From an uncultured Dehalococcoidia bacterium (GTDB lineage: Bacteria > Chloroflexota > Dehalococcoidia > Tepidiformales > Tepidiformaceae): 13,594 nucleotides of DNA. Below the pieces are notes generated by a model that was not told the DNA's origin, searched no databases, and was given only the letters and a program-made list of their open reading frames with translations. The stretch lies in assembly GCA_937954195.1 (NCBI GenBank), contig CALFYR010000221.1, forward strand, positions 1-13,594, in the 5' to 3' direction. Below, in pieces: positions 13,202 through 13,594 of this stretch (positions are counted from its first letter, which is position 1; every line of letters starts with the position of its first letter). The translations under genes were made by a program, and so were the position numbers.

Positions 13202-13594
13202 ATGGCGACCGAACAACCTCCCGAGCTGCGGCAGAGCCTGCTGCGGAAGAAGGCGTCGCGCCGGGCGCTCATCGGCGGCGCTGCGGTTCTTGGAGCCGGA
13301 GGCGCGGCCGCCGCCGTGGCAGCAGTCGTTTCGCGAGATGGCGAACCGGCCACAGCGGGTGAGGCGGCGCCCCAGGCTTCGACAAGCACGCCGGCCACCA
13401 CCGTAACCTCCACGGCGAGTTCTGGAACCGAACTTATCGCGGATCCATGGAGATGTGCGGCACACCTGCTGCGCCGCGCCGGGTTCGGGGGAACGCCGGC
13501 GGAGATCGATCTGTTCGCGGCGCTTAGCCCCAAAGAGGCGGCCAACCGACTGGTGGACTACGGATCGGTTTCGAACGCCGAGCTCGATGCGCGG
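13202..13594 (+). CDS. DUF1800 family protein with Tat signal (3' end outside window)
   Basis: The first 131 codons are visible and the frame is open to the window edge. The N-terminus has a twin-arginine export signal: KKASRRALIGG (16-26) followed by an Ala/Gly/Val-rich hydrophobic stretch to about residue 43. A Thr/Ser/Ala/Pro linker (about 50-76) comes next. Then WRCAAHLLRRAGFGGTPAEID and FAALSPKEAANRLVDYG (about 83-120) give the opening HLLRRAGFG motif of DUF1800. These proteins are often encoded next to a DUF1501 Tat-exported protein; that partner would lie beyond the window. Function is unknown. The ATG at 13202 is preceded by GAGGA seven bases upstream. The 72 bases between this gene and the M3 peptidase show no hairpin terminator. 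Confidence 0.85.
   Translation, partial: MATEQPPELRQSLLRKKASRRALIGGAAVLGAGGAAAAVAAVVSRDGEPATAGEAAPQASTSTPATTVTSTASSGTELIADPWRCAAHLLRRAGFGGTPAEIDLFAALSPKEAANRLVDYGSVSNAELDAR

Noticed and set aside
1..13594. CRISPR arrays, tRNA or rRNA genes, transposases, phage or defence-island genes
   Set aside because: No regularly spaced repeats, no cloverleaf-like or rRNA segments and no integrase, transposase or known defence domain were seen on reading both strands; apart from mazEF nothing suggests a mobile or defence system.

Overview
The window is high-GC bacterial DNA, densely packed with thirteen genes (eleven complete, two cut by the window ends) and almost no spare intergenic sequence. No rRNA, tRNA, CRISPR array, phage gene or insertion sequence was seen. 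The gene mix points to a free-living aerobic or facultative heterotroph: an actinobacterial-style MutY, a bacterial 2-hydroxyacyl-CoA lyase close to the human HACL1 type, an M3 oligopeptidase and a Tat-exported DUF1800 protein. A high-GC Chloroflexota lineage (Dehalococcoidia/Tepidiformia-like) is my best guess. That is inference from gene content and style, and an actinobacterium or another high-GC phylum is not excluded.

Layout. (1) 1-302, minus: 5' part of a DinB-like protein, divergent from the next cluster. (2) 401-3286, plus: three overlapping genes, namely an imidazolonepropionase/Xaa-Pro-dipeptidase-type amidohydrolase, an unrecognised beta/alpha-repeat protein with an acidic His/Asp tail, and the adenine glycosylase mutY. 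Start/stop overlaps suggest translational coupling. (3) 6414-3287, minus: a likely four-gene operon of RDD-family membrane protein, unknown four-helix membrane protein, nucleoside phosphorylase and CaiD-like crotonase. Its last gene ends base-to-base against mutY. (4) 6513-7772, plus: a membrane-anchored HExxH protein, divergent from the RDD gene and probably leaderless. (5) 7843-9498, plus: 2-hydroxyacyl-CoA lyase, closed by a strong hairpin terminator. (6) 10136-9559, minus: a mazEF toxin-antitoxin pair with an inverted repeat over its likely promoter. (7) 10259-13129, plus: an epoxide-hydrolase-type alpha/beta hydrolase followed closely by an M3 metallopeptidase. (8) 13202-end, plus: N-terminus of a Tat-signal DUF1800 protein.

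How they work together. Most are housekeeping or catabolic functions: acyl-CoA and alpha-oxidation chemistry (lyase, crotonase), peptide breakdown (M3 peptidase, possibly the amidohydrolase), nucleoside salvage and 8-oxoG repair. The regulation best supported by sequence is at mazEF. I did not find a clearly new defence or mobile system. The most open questions are the unknown protein between the amidohydrolase and mutY, the membrane-anchored HExxH protein, the unknown membrane protein paired with the RDD protein, and the unusual active-site loop of the lyase.
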